A stretch of DNA of 64,000 nt from contig NC_084793.1 in NCBI RefSeq assembly GCF_963169125.1, positions 230,146,360 to 230,210,359 of the forward strand. Direction: 5' to 3'. The stretch comes from Humulus lupulus. Lineage: Eukaryota > Streptophyta > Magnoliopsida > Rosales > Cannabaceae. The first letter of the stretch is position 1, and every line of letters begins with the position of its first letter. The notes below the pieces were generated by a model. It was given only the letters and a program-made list of their open reading frames with translations, did not search any database and was not told where the DNA came from. The position numbers were made by a program, and so were the translations under genes. Below are positions 34,025-46,692 of the stretch, piece by piece.

Positions 34025-34925
34025 TATGTAATTATTCGTTATCAATAAAGCAATCAAATTGCATTGTTTACATAATTAATTATTAGTAATACAAACATTT
34101 ATAAAATCTCAAACATATGTAATTACAATTATAGTGAAATTGTCATAGTGGATTATAATTGTAATTATATGTTCAAAAAGTATTTTGTCCTAAGATTAAA
34201 TCAGTACATTTGATTTTACTGATTCGGTAATTTACGATAAGATCTACTTACACATCTAGGATGAAGTCCTATCCAGGACATTGACCAAGTAGATAATGTC
34301 GGATGTATTTTGTTACATTGGACTGGACCGATATTGATTATTAATAAGATAATTAAGTATCATTATTATCTAATCTAATCATATTACAACGTTGACCATA
34401 TGTCAATTCAATCTTAATTCTAAGTGATTAATATTCTATTAATAATATTATTCAAGTCATTTGATTTGTTCGTTACCAACTTTCCCTATGGACAACTCAT
34501 ACTTACATAATGGAGATTTGGTAGTATAATTGAGTGGGAGTATTTATCATAGACGTGAAATCTATAGCTTCTGTTTAAGAAGTGAAACAATGATTTCCTT
34601 ATAGTTTGGTTCAAGTGTTAAATGATAAAGTACTCATTTCTGTAGCTAAGTTTACATAAATATCATTTACAAGGAACTTAGTGGGAGTTAAAGATAAAAT
34701 ATCAATAGGATGTCTAAAACAATCTAGTGTTTGTGTGAGCAAGTCTCAAAACATGAGGAGAAAATTTAACATTATTTATTTTTATTGACCTAATCAAAAT
34801 AATATTTTTATAATTAAATTAATTATTCAAGACTACTAGTTTCATTTTGATAAGAGATGACATATGGACCATTGATTCATGAACTCAAGCTCTAATAAGT
34901 TATCATAAGTTTATTTATAACAAAG
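34025..34925 (+). mobile_element. Copia LTR fragment with its 3' part inverted
   Basis: 34025-34710 follows the order of the LTR at 40351-41944 (GTTACATTGGACTGGACCG, AAGTGGGAGTT-like words). 34715-34925 instead matches the reverse complement of the later LTR part (TGTGAGCAAGTCTCAAAACA; GGACCATTGATTCATGAAC). Neither terminus is present. Confidence 0.65.
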
Positions 34926-36562
34926 GGTAATATAACCATTTGGTACCATGTGTTTTATCGAAATACACACTTGGTACCCTATATTTTTATTAATGGTCAT
35001 ATGGTACTTTGTAATTTGAAATTGTACATATTTGGTACCCTAGACTCAAATTTGAACAATAAAATTTTATCGATATGACCAAATTGCCTTAATTATATGT
35101 AATTAAGTAATTAAATTTGAATTTGAAACCCAAATAATTAAGGGCATTTTGGTCATATTATTACCATGATAGAAGGAATGAAGTAATATTGTTGTATTCC
35201 TTGAGTAACCCTTGAGAAGGGGGTATTTTATCTGGTTTGAAAATTTTGATTATAGCTTGAGCTTTATTATGATTATGGTAGAGGTTCTACTTTAATTTTT
35301 GTAAGCTAGTTTCGAATGAGTTCTAGTGGATCGCCATCAAGCTTTGAACAATAAACCTAGTTTTCTTGAATGTGTATTGGACTTGAGGAATATGGGTTTT
35401 GAGATTTTTGATGATATGAAATTATAATTTTTTGTTGATAGATTTTACGTTTTCTATTTTAATTTTTGGTTTTTTTTGTGTGTGAAAAATCTAGATTTGA
35501 AGTATTCATTTCTTTTAGGATATATTTAAGTGTTATATTTGATTTGGATTTAAGCTTAATTTATTTTTTATTAAATTATTTTATTTTATTTCAAAGAAAG
35601 ACAATACATTAATTATTTAAAAAAATTAAACTGAAATTAACATTTGGGGTGTTTTAGTCATATTAAAAAAATTGACCAAAAATGGAGTCAAAGTATTATT
35701 ATGTTCCATTTTATTACAAAATGCAGGGTCTGAATTGTAATATTCTAAAACAAAGAGTGCAATCGATAATTATTGCACAACACAAAGCCTAAAATAGTAA
35801 TTTCCCTATATGTTAAGATTAAATAAGGGGCATTATATTTGCACCCCAAAAATATATAGGCAACCCATTTTTTTTATTTTTTTTAAATAATCATTTTTTA
35901 TATTTGACATTCTTTAATTTCTCTTTTTGTTAATCTCAATAATTTTATGGGTCCTTGACAAAATGACCTATTTTTTAAAGTCATGTTTCATTCTAGCCTA
36001 GTTTTAATAATTTTTTGCAAAATAGTCTCTTATAATTTAGACAGCTAGTTGAAAATTTAGACAGGTGGTCGAAAAATTCAAATAGCCGGTCGAATTTTAG
36101 ACAGGGGACATTTTGCAAAAAATTATCAAAAGTAGGCCAGTGTGCAAAATCACTTAAAAAAAAGAGGCTATTTTCATCAATTTCTCTAATTTTATTTTTT
36201 ATTGTTTTCATAATTTTTGATAATTTATATGAAAAAGAAAAAAAATAGAGCGCTGTTTGTGGAGTTCAATTTAGGCATTGAACACTTATATATTTGAGAT
36301 ATCATGTATAGTAAGTGAATAGTAGATACTATATCGTGTCTTTGTGAGATATGTAAATATTATAGTTGTTAAAATTTAGTTGAAGTTGATATTGAGTTAC
36401 CATTTAATATTTAGTATTTGTATTATTTATTTTTTTTATAAATCATTTGTTATCTGTCGACTCAAGTGATTAATTTATCCAATGATAAGGATCTAATACT
36501 TGCATCCCCACCATAGTAACTTACACCTAAGCCATCTCACGAATAGAAAATTGAAAATAAAC
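34926..36562. other. AT-rich repeat DNA, no gene seen
   Basis: 34940-35060 has three spaced TTTGGTACC phrases, a dispersed plant repeat. 36020-36110 has short repeats on the phrase TTAGACAG. No coding motif. Confidence 0.45.
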
Positions 36563-36598
36563 AGCCGCACTTGTGCGGGCTTTTCGTACGCCCGCACC
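36563..36598. repeat. GC-rich 36-bp inverted repeat, right copy
   Basis: Reverse complement begins GGTGCGGGCGTACGAAAAGC. Together with 33502-33537 it bounds 3097 bp. No matching target duplication is seen outside the pair. Confidence 0.85.
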
Positions 36599-37559
36599 AA
36601 AACCATCCCCTAAATATTTTTATTCTTTTTGGGTGTCTAAAATGTAAAGCACTAAGATGAAAAGGAATATTGGAATTTGTGATTTTTATAAAGTAGTATT
36701 TTTTATTTGTTTTTTATATGATAAATAGAGGGGAGGAAAGGGGGAAGATTATCACAAACTTGTGGAGGCTAAGGTCATAATAGTGACATTAGAAGTTTGG
36801 TCGCATACTTTAATGCCATTAGAATCTCATTAAGGCCTTCGGGTTCCTCGAAGTGAATTCACTATTTTTCTTCTTTTTACTTTTTCTACATAAATTATTT
36901 ATAAACTTTTAAAATTTATTTTCATACAATTTCTAAATTATTTTAATACAAAATTATATATTAATAAATAAATTATTTGAAGAATTGTTTTCCCAACTCT
37001 CATTTTTATTATTAAATTTACCTTTTATTATCCAAATACTCATGCATGACGGAGATATGTATCACCTTAGTTACTCTCTATTTTAATTCCACAACTTTCT
37101 TCAAAACACCATTGTTATTGGTCATTACAAGTTTTATTTTTTGGTAATCATTAGATTTTTTCCAGCGATCAAGCTTAGAGATAAATAATTTTTCTATCTC
37201 AAATGCTTCATAATCTTTATCTTTATTTTTTTTGTGTGTTTTGTTTAAAATTTTCTTTTAATCTATATATTCATTTTTTGTTTTGATACAACACTATTAG
37301 TTTTTTAGTTTTATTTTATTTTGATGTTGGATTTCATCAAGAATTTCAGGGGCGTTTGGTATAAGATTTTACTTGGTAGATTTTAGTTGAGAGAGGTTGA
37401 AATTAAGGGAATTTCAAACTCAAGTATTTAAAAAGTTTGAGATTATTGATATTGGTTACACATAATGGTTAAGTTGTTTGCACAATAAGGTGCAAAACAC
37501 TTAACGATTTCACTTAAGTTGAAGTAAAATTATGAGTTTTTGATGTAGGAATTTATAAT
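36599..37559. other. AT-rich DNA, no gene seen
   Basis: No coding motif. From 37350 a GGGGCGTTTGGTATAAG phrase resembles the end of a small DNA transposon, but no partner end was found. Confidence 0.4.
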
Positions 37560-38270
37560 TGATTTTTTTGGTAAAAAATGATACAATGATGTATCTAAGA
37601 ATGTCCAAAAAGCTTAGGAACAATTGGAGTGTTTTAGGTCACTTTTGGAGAAGTTGACCAGGCCTTGAAGCGATGCATTGCCTCACAACCATATCTGGCT
37701 TATGCTGGAATTGCGCCCAAAATTCTGTAGCATTTTCAAAATACTGAAAGTTGCATTTTTAGCTCAAAATGATTTGTTTAAAAGTACTAATCCTTTGGTT
37801 AAACCTAATGAATGTACCTATACTATAAAATGAGTTCTTTAGAATTGTGAAGCCTTGATCACACTTTTCAACTCTCTTTCTAACCTCTCTTTCTAGCTTT
37901 CTAAGAACATTCATTTTCTTCAAGAAACTCACCAAGAATTGCTTGACTTGTGTGAGTTTCAAGGGCTTGTTAAATTCTACTTCTCATTCTATTTTGGTGA
38001 AACTTCAAGCAACTTTGGGAAGACTTGGAATAAAGATTTTGGATAATGATACTCCTCATGTATAAGCCTTTTGATGTTCCCTAAATTTGAAGACCCAATT
38101 ATTCAATTCAAAGGTTGTATATCTCTAAAATACTAACTATTTGAGATAGACTATTTTGATTTCGTTTTGTATTTTCCTAATATATTTTGTGTTTTCACCT
38201 TTGATAGTTCTATTATATTTTATGTGAGGTTTCCATTTATCTAGGAGGTGTAATTTCACTCTCTATTTTA
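37560..38270 (+). repeat. Copia LTR-like fragment
   Basis: Shares order and wording with 38670-39250: a GTTTTAGGTCAC/GTTTTGGGTCGA block, a GCATTGCCT block, then TTCTAACCTCTCTTTCT-like, CTTGACTTGTGTGAG and GGAATAAAGATTTT. Probably an old LTR/leader of the Copia element whose gag lies at 39528. Confidence 0.45.
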
Positions 38271-38275
38271 TAGAT

Positions 38276-38596
38276 CTTGTTTAAATATTTGAATTTTCAA
38301 GATTTGCATTCTTGCTATGTATATGATTCTTGATTAGTCTCTAGGGTTTGTATTATTGAGTTTATACCTATTATTCATTGTTGATTTATAGTGAGTAAGC
38401 CATAATACAAACCTTAAAGATTGAATACTATGAATAATCTCAATAATGCACTATTGTTGATTTATATTATTGCTTACACATTATAAATCAACAATGAATA
38501 ATATGAATAAACTCAATAATACAAATCCTAAAGACTAATCAAAAATCACATGCATAGTATGAAGGCAAATCTTGAAAATTTAAAGATTAAAGCAAG
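38276..38596. mobile_element. Foldback element between the LTR-like blocks
   Basis: Arms of about 120 bp: CAAGATTTGCATTCTTGC...ATTGTTGATTTATA on the left, with its reverse complement on the right from TATAAATCAACAATGAATAA to CAAATCTTGAAAA. No coding content. Confidence 0.75.
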
Positions 38597-38669
38597 AATG
38601 TATTTATTTGGCTAGTGAAAATGGTGTTTCTCCTGTTGAAGATGAGTAGGCATTTAAAAATTATCTTTT

Positions 38670-39527
38670 TGGATCCAAAGTAATTATTTGGAGTATATAA
38701 TACAATACCCAAAACGTTTGGAGGTGTTTTGGGTCGATGTACGGAGTGAAAAGTCAGTGGCAATGGCGTTGCATTGCCTGTCTAATGAAAGCCCAAACAG
38801 ATGATACATGCATCACCTACTAGGCAATTCGTCGCCTTCATGCAGGAGAAGTGGGTCATTCTTACGGAGCCATAAAATTATGTGTTTTGGCTCCAAAACT
38901 CATTTTAAAATTCTCTAATCTCATTGGTTAAAACTAATGATGATTCATACACCATTTAAGGAGTTTATATGAGATTTTGGTGAATTGATCACTCTCCACA
39001 CTCTTTCTCTCTGAAACCCTCTCTCTCTAACTCATATATATAACTAGTTTTCTCCAAGATCTTCATCAAGAAAGCTTGACTTGTATGAAGACCAAGGCTT
39101 GTTAATCCCAATCTCATTCGACCATTGTAGTAGCTTTAAGCAATCTCTTATGGGAGGCTAGGAATAAAGATTTCTTGACAACAATTCAATTGTATCAAGC
39201 CTTCTTGTCATCTCCATTGTTTATCACATAAAATCATAACCTTATGATTTAATGTAACTAAGGTTTCTCTCTACAAAGTCCTTTTCTTTCTCTTAATCTA
39301 ATTTGTGTTATTCTTTCCATTGTGTACATTGTTATATTGTGATTAATTATCTTAAATTGTAATTTTCATATTTGTGATCATAAGCCATAAGCCTAACAAT
39401 AAAAAATCTCTATTCCTAAACCCTAAAGTTCTATATCCCTAAATTGTCTATACCAAGGGTTCTAGGTTTATAAAACCCTAATCCTAAACACCATGGAAGA
39501 AGCTCCTTATTCTAAACCCTTAATTTC
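38670..39527 (+). repeat. Copia LTR/leader-like block ahead of gag
   Basis: Second copy of the block described for 37560-38270, followed by a leader with repeated CCCTAAA words and then the gag start. The exact LTR ends were not found. Confidence 0.45.
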
Positions 39528-40350
39528 ATGTCTCAAGATCTAGTGAGGCTAGATCGCTTTGATGGCTCTAACTTTGTTCGTTGGAAGGAGTGGAAGTTAT
39601 CAAGGAGTGGAAGAAGCGCAAAGAAGATGAAATATACTGTGACTACATCCTCAACGCTTTATTGGATTGCCTCTATGATCTCTACACCAACACTACACCA
39701 GCAAAGGAAATTTGGGGGGAACTTGAGAAGGAATACAAAGCCAAAGAAAAAGGTACTAAAAAATTGCTTATAAATCAATACATGGAATCAAAATTTTTTT
39801 GATGAAAAACACTACTTCTTCAAGTGCATGCATTGCTAGTAATTGTGAACAAGTTGTCTATTCTAAAGATAACATTGATGGAGTCCTTTATAGTGGGTGC
39901 TATAATAGCCAAGTTTCCTCCATCTTAGAGGGCGCTATAGGAAGAAGATACTCCATAAGAATGAGGAAATATCTTAGGAGGAAATCCTAAATCACTTAAG
40001 GATTGAAGAGGAGTCTCAATCTAGAGACAAGTGTATGAAAGAGTCCAATGGAGGGACATCCAATGCTAATTCCATAGAGAAACTCTCTCAATCAAAATGG
40101 AAAGCTCACAAGAAGGCTCAATTGAAGAAAGACAAACACCTAGCCCCAAGGAAGAATGAAGAATTAAGGGCAATTCAAGGGTATCAAATTACCTTGTTTT
40201 GTTTATGGCAAGAGTGGTCACTTAGCTAGGCAATGCAAATTCTTAAAATCTACCAATTTTTTATCCAGGGTCAATACAATCGAAGAGGAGTTGGTTGCAA
40301 CCTTAAGTGAGGTGAATGCCATCCAAGACAAAGTGCAAGGGTGGTGGTAT
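39528..40350 (+). pseudogene. gag: Copia-type gag remnant
   Basis: Opens MSQDLVRLDRFDGSNFVRWKE and then shifts frame to continue EEWGELEKEY-type sequence (actual words: AKEIWGELEKEYKAKEKG), the plant Copia UBN2/DUF4219 gag pattern. Later it has Lys-rich sequence and a zinc knuckle at about 40193-40234 whose second Cys is replaced by Tyr (CFVYGKSGHLARQC). It is cut at 40350 by the LTR of the next element. No protease, integrase or RT from this element follows in the window. Confidence 0.75.
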
Positions 40351-41944
40351 TGTTGGGTTTTATGCCCTTATAAAACCATGCCGGACATGTACGCGGTTTT
40401 TATTGTCAACAAAAGTAGTAGAAATCATTTAGTTTGATAATCGTGTTGCTTGCTTGTTTTATTACATGATTATTGAAATAATATAAACATTTATAAAATT
40501 CTGAACATATGGATAGTTACAATTATAGTGACTAGGTCACAGTGGATTATAGTTGTAATTATATGTTCAAAAGAATGAGTCCTAAGATTAGATCAGTGCA
40601 TTGGATTTTCACTGATTAGGCAAACTACGATATGATCTACTTACACATTCGAGGTGTGATGTCTTGTCCAAGGCATTGACCAAGTAGATAAGATCGGATG
40701 TATTTGGTTACATCGGAATAGGACCGATATTGATTATTGATTGATAAATAAGTATTGTTGTTATCGAATCTAATTAATGTCACAACGTTGACCATAGGTT
40801 AAGTCGATCTTAATTCTGAGTGATAATATTCTCCTAATTATATTATTTAAATATTTTGACTTGTTCGTTACCAACTTACCCTACGGTCTAGCCCATACTT
40901 ACATCTTGGAGATTTAATAGTGTAATTAGTGGGAGTATTATTCATAGATATGAAATCTATAACTTCTGTATGAGAAGTGAAAAAAAATTATTTCCTTAAT
41001 TGCTTTGTTCAAAAGGTTAAATGATTGAGAGCTCATTTCTGTGATTAAGTTCACAAAAATATCATTTATAAGGAACTTAGTGGGAGTTAAGAATAAAATA
41101 CTAATGAGGGGTAAAATAGTAATTTGTACCCAGCTCGTTAGTAAGTAATCTATAGAGGATTGACTAAATGTAACGGTTATAACAATGGATAACGTATTTA
41201 TGGTTTGGAAAATACGTTCTATGAATTCAAGAGTTCAATTCCGAGTACGTCACGAGGAATTAATAAGGTAGTGACATTATTTGTAAATAAATTCACAGTA
41301 ACTTATTGGAGCTTGATTTCATGGATCCATGGTCTCTGCATCACCTTTGAGTACATCATTTAGAATGTCTCAATTAATTGATTTAATTATCATTTAGGTT
41401 TTTTAAAGCTGACTAGGTCAATTTTGAAAAATTTACAGAGATATGAGATTTAGAAAATAAAAGAGAATATTTTGGTAAATTTATTAATATTGATAAATTG
41501 GTGTCAATATAAATAAATAATATTAAATAAAGTTTCAAATTATAATTAGTTAATTTGAATAAGGGTTTAATAAATTAATTAAAAAAAATAAAAAGTTTGG
41601 GATTTAAATCCAAAACAAACAGATTGGACCCAAGTCTAATTGTGGGAGCCCAAGACTTTTGTTTTTGTTTATTATTTTTAATTAATTTAAATTTAAATTT
41701 AAATAAATCCCATTAAGTTGCCTATATAAGGAATATGATATCTAGGGTTTTCATAAGTCAGGTTCAGTTGATTCATTGGGTAAGTGAAAACCTAGACAAT
41801 CTAATCATTTCTTAGCCACTATCTCTTCTTCTCTTCTAGAATTCTATCTCATGTATTGGGAACCAGCCCACACTAGTTCTAAGTTGATCACAGGCTTGGT
41901 GAGGAAGACTGTGTTGTTGATATAGTTCAATCTCTTGATAATAC
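40351..41944 (+). repeat. 5' LTR of the Copia element, first part
   Basis: Homologous to 54684-56711 (insertions removed) and to the solo LTR 19089-20925. Interrupted at 41944 by a Gypsy solo LTR. Confidence 0.85.
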
Positions 41945-42449
41945 TGTAACACCATGGATAACCAAGACCGTTACACTGTGTATTTTGAAATAGTGCAAGA
42001 CTCGCTAATCAAGTCGTTTGAACAAAAATGTGATTCTAAGGTTAGCTATTAAGTTAGGGTTAAAAGATTTTGATCATAAACGATTAATTTTCATTAAAAC
42101 AGATTTTTGATACATGAGATCCTAAAAACAGGGTTTAAGTGGTAGTTTACAATCCCCAAAAGTTAATACAACCAACAACCATTCTAATGGCAAAATACAA
42201 ATTTTAGAGCTCTATCCCTGTAACTATCCCTCGGCCGTGGCGATCGAGTAGCTAACTATGTACACTCCGCCCCCAGAGCTCTCCAACTCATGGTGGGTCT
42301 AGTTTCCCTTTGCCTTTACCTGCACCACGTAGCACACGTGAGCCAAGGCCCAGCAAGCAAACCATGAACATTAAACACATATAGCAGTAATAGCATTCAA
42401 TCAACTTTAATCCAACCAGTTCAATTATTTAATAGAATGCAAGCATTAA

Positions 42450-44744
42450 TGTAACGCCCTACTACCTTAGAGCCATTACTAAGTGAGTTTAAAACGTGCA
42501 ATCACTCGCTAATCGAGGTTTTTAAAGCAGAAGTGTAACTAATCATAATCAGAGTATAAACTTTAGAAATAACTCTATTTCATTGAAAATTATAAAAGTT
42601 TAATAGTTGGGATCCCAAAATACAATTTCAGAAATATTTACAACTCAAAAATAGGAATACAGTCGACTAAATGACAAAATCCAATTTTATACATTCATCT
42701 CCCAAAATAGTTCTGACCGTGACAGTCAGGCAGGCCAAACATGTACACGCCGCTTCATGCTCGCCATACTCATGATTGGTTGGCTTTCTCCTTGCCCTTA
42801 CCTGCACCACAGAGCACCCGTGAGCCGAAGCCCAGCAAGAAAACTTACAAACAGATAACATATGCATATCAAACACTTAACAGTTAAACGGGCCATCCAT
42901 AGGCTAAACACATACGCCCATGCCGTCCCAGACGCTTTACCAGGCCCTGGTTTCGCGGTCCATACCGTGAGGATATCCCAGGTATCCTTTAGGGTCAACC
43001 CTAGCAACTCGCACTCCGCGTGCTAACCGCTGCTCCCGGCCCCTTGCCGCACTCGGCCTTGCACTCCACGTGCCTATCGTCGTTCCAGGCCCATTGCCGT
43101 TCTCGGCCTCTGCCGTTCTTGGCCTTCGCCATTATCGGCCTTCACCGTTCATGGCTCATGCCGTTCATTCAATATATTCACACATAATAAAGCTAACCAA
43201 CAATCTAGACATATATAAATTCAATCAAAGGGTCATACCCTGCAATGCAGTCATATAGGGTCGAGCCCTACAACTCAATCATATAGGGTCGAGCCCTGCA
43301 ACACATGCTCTATGGGAATAGTAGTTTTCTTACCTGCGTCCCGAGCTTTCCAAGCACCGATGTCCCGAGCACAGATCCCTAAACCGAGCCTCACTGAAGC
43401 CCTAATCACAACACATTAACAATTACCATCCATTAAGTTCTAATTCGTTAAATAACTTCAAGCCATAGTTCTAGTCTTCGGGACATTGAATTTCATCAAT
43501 TCAGGTGATAAAATTCATCCCGAGCCCTAACAATTAGGCTCCTAAGTCAATTTCCACTAAAAATCCCTGCACCTTGAACTAGGGCCGCGGCCCATCCCAC
43601 AAGTGTCGCAGCTAGCCTCAAAACAGAGGCTAACACCTCCCTGGAACCCACACGGGCCGTGGCGCGTTTGGCCAAGTGCCGCAGTGCCCCATGAATGTCT
43701 TGGCCTCCCAAGGCTCTGCGTGCACACGGGCCGCGACATGCCCCTCCTAGGGTCGCGACCCTCGCCTCCAAACCCAGAAATCTCCATCTTTTCCTGCATT
43801 TTCTTCAGACCATCTCATCCAAAATCATCTCAACCCAGCAATTAAACCCAAAAATTAAGCTTAAACCTCTCTACCACACCATCTAAGCTTTACTATAAGT
43901 TCACACAGCCATGAAACTCAGCTCACAACCAAACTTAACTCATAATCCCAATTCACATGCAACTCATGGTTTAAACCACAATTCAACTGAAACTCAAGAA
44001 ATTTTAAGGTTAAACTCCTTACCTCAGCTGATAATTCCTAGTCTTCTTTGTTCCTCCACCTTCAAAGCTCTCTCACAATAAGCCTCAAGCCTTGGATTTC
44101 TGCTGGAAATCTCCAAAGCTCATACACCACAAGCCAATATGATAAATCGACCTTGAGAGGAATAAGCTGAAAACTGATTCTTTTCTTTGGTTCTAGCAGT
44201 TTCCTTTTACTTAACTATGTCTAATTTTACCCTTACAAAATGACCAAGCTGCCCCTTATGCTTAGCCTTTATCCTTAATTGACCCAAGGGCAATTTAGTC
44301 ATTTACCAAATCCCGCTAAGTCCTCGAGGTCCAAAATATTAATTTTCCCCAATATTCTTTCCTATACACCCTAACCTTAAATATATCTCCAAATATTTAT
44401 TTTCATAACCCGATAACCCCATAATACATCTAATACCCAAAATACCCCTCGACTCGTCCTGAGTCAGATTCTCCACCCCGTTGTGACTTTCTGGCTAACT
44501 GCTCTCTAGAACTGTCTCGAGCCGTGCTACACAGATATATATCACATTTATGCCTTCAACGGACTAAATTCACATAAATACCCCTAAAATCCGTACGGGG
44601 CCCACATGCATATTTAATTCAACTAAGCATGCATCTCTATCACATGTTCACATAAATTCACATATTAACATATTAAATCATTTATTGCCCTCCAGGCACG
44701 CTAATCAAGGCCCTAAGCCCTATTAGCAAATTTAGGTCGTTACA
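42450..44744 (-). mobile_element. Gypsy solo LTR (copy 2), nested, TSD ATTAA
   Basis: 2295 bp from TGTAACGCCCTACTACC to GGTCGTTACA, flanked by ATTAA at 42445-42449 and 44745-44749. No internal region. It contains low-identity versions of the same landmarks as copies 1, 3 and 4. Open frames around 43547-43886 lie in a GC-rich block and have no motif. Confidence 0.9.
43488..43516. other. Conserved LTR hairpin, copy 2 (paired base changes)
   Basis: Stem GAATTTCATC with GATAAAATTC, 9 of 10 pairs, loop AATTCAGGT. Relative to copies 3 and 4, three pairs have changed on both sides. Confidence 0.65.
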
Positions 44745-45170
44745 ATTAAGCTACCAATAATAAACATATATTCTTAAGTACATATCTTAACCAGTTACAC
44801 AAATATTCAGGGTTGGCACACTTAGGCCGAGCCCTCTGTTTATCTAGCTGACCCCGGCTCGCTTTGGCCGAGCTGCGTTTAGTATGCTTATCATCAGTCT
44901 CGACACCCTTAGGCCGTTCATTCTCATATTACATTACAACCGTACAATCACACATTACACATATTCAATTATTAGAAACCTGAGTCTCGTTCACAACCAC
45001 GAGGGTGCATTTTTCTTACCTAGAATCCCAAGCGGAGAATAAAGAGTGGTCCCGAGTATGATCCTCACTCCTGAGCCTTAGCTAAAATCCTAGTCACAAC
45101 AACAATGGGTAACTATCAATCTCTAATCCAAATAAATGCTTAGGGAACAAATATTAGCCTCTGGGACCTC

Positions 45171-45199
45171 GAATTCTACTAAACCGGGTAGTAGAATTC
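45171..45199. other. Conserved LTR hairpin, copy 3
   Basis: Perfect 10-bp stem GAATTCTACT / AGTAGAATTC with loop AAACCGGGT. Confidence 0.7.
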
Positions 45200-46475
45200 A
45201 TCCCGAGCACCTAGGTTTGAATCCCTGAGCCTAAGACCTTATTTTCCCTTAATTCCCCATTTAAGGTCGTGACTTGCCCTTAAGGGCTGTGACCCGCCCC
45301 TAAGACAGAGGCCAAGTCCTCCTTGGTGGAGGGCACGGGCTGCGAATTACACCCCTCCAGGTCGTGGCGCGCCTGGCGAACCAGAGGCTCCCAGCCACCA
45401 AAATCACGCGGGCTGCGGTGCCTTAAGAACAAGGCCGCGACCCGAGCCCCTAAACCCAGAAAAACTACCTTTTCTCAATGTTTCTCCTCGAACCTAACCT
45501 CAAATTCACACCCCAAACTAGCATCTAAACCTGGATTTAAGCCTAGAATTCCCATCCTTTTGGTCTAAACATTATATCTAGCTCATAATTAATCCTTACT
45601 CCTATTAAACACTCAAATTCAACCAAAACCTTGAATTTACACAAGTTCTAAACTCCACAATAATTCAGCTAAATTTAGCATATTAGAATTGGAACTCTTA
45701 CCTGAATTGATGGTCTAAACTCCTCAGAAACCCTTGATTGACCTTAGCTTTGGTTTTCCTCAGCTTGAACTAGCCTAAAATCCAACTTAATCTTGAGTTC
45801 TCCTTCAGCTTTCCTCCTTAGTTCTTGAGAGATGGAAGAAGATCATTTTGAGAGTTTTGGGACTTCTAGTGTATTATGATACATTCCCAAGTCTTCTCTA
45901 TGTATATCCTTAACCCATAAAAGATCATTTTGCCCCTTTAAGTTTATTCAACCCTCTAATGTTTTCTAAGGGTAAAACAATCATTTTCCCCCGGTTCCTG
46001 CTAATTCCTCAAGTGTTCCTACTATTAACCAATTAATCCCGTCACATCCAATTAATTACCAAATACTTATTCATTACTCAATAAATCCCAAAATATTCTC
46101 TAAATTCCCAAAATACCCCTAAGCTCCCCCGGGCAGGGTATTAAACCCCACTGTGACTATTTCGCTAATTCGCTCACTAGGACCGTCTCGAGCCAAATAT
46201 ATCCACATAATAATGTGGTCTCAACCATTTATCACATATAATCACATTTATGCCCTTAACGGGCCAAAATTACAGATATGCCCTTATGACGATAAAGGAC
46301 CCACATACATATTTAATACTCATAAACATGCATATTATATACTCACATAATCATATTAATCATGCATGCCACATAGTCACACATTTAACCAATTAAACAC
46401 ACATATAAGCCAATTACGCCCTCCCAGCATGCCAATCAAGGCACTAAGCCCTTTTAGCAATTTTGGGCCGTTACA

Positions 46476-46672
46476 GCTATAGAAAGGAATCAAGGGTTAG
46501 GGAGATTGGAGGAAGGAGTTGTTCCAGTTCCACTGCGTATATGTAAGTTTATGTACTTAACTCTGTTTTGTATCAATTTCATAGGAGCATGTTGTAGGAA
46601 TTTATATGTTTGCTTGATAATATGTAAATTACATGAAAATAAATAAAGATCCTCCAATATGTATTTCCTATA
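46476..46672 (+). repeat. 5' LTR of the Copia element, second part
   Basis: Continues the LTR after the Gypsy insertion. TCCACTGCGTATATGTAAG and ACATGAAAATAAATAAAGAT match the end of the solo LTR at 19089-20925 (minus strand). Confidence 0.75.
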
Positions 46673-46692
46673 ATTGGCCTTAGAGCCATAGG
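46673..46692 (+). other. Diverged primer-binding site (initiator-Met type)
   Basis: TTGGCCTTAGAGCCATAGG is a mutated form of TGGTATCAGAGCC, directly after the LTR end. Confidence 0.6.

Larger units (their letters stand above)
41945..46475 (-). mobile_element. Gypsy solo LTR (copy 3), split by copy 2
   Basis: Begins TGTAACACCATGGATAACC and ends GGCCGTTACA. Without the nested copy it is about 2.23 kb. Same subfamily as 50035-52322 (shared GTGCAAGACT-GCTAATCAAG start and GGCCGAGCCCTCTGTTTA blocks). The flanks AATAC and GCTAT do not match, so a target duplication is missing. Minus orientation is inferred from the GGTAAAGGCAA-type splice-like leader on that strand. Confidence 0.8.

Noticed and set aside
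43547..43886. Cluster of overlapping ORFs in a GC-rich block
   Set aside because: They lie inside a solo LTR, are not conserved in frame in the sister LTRs, and carry no motif.
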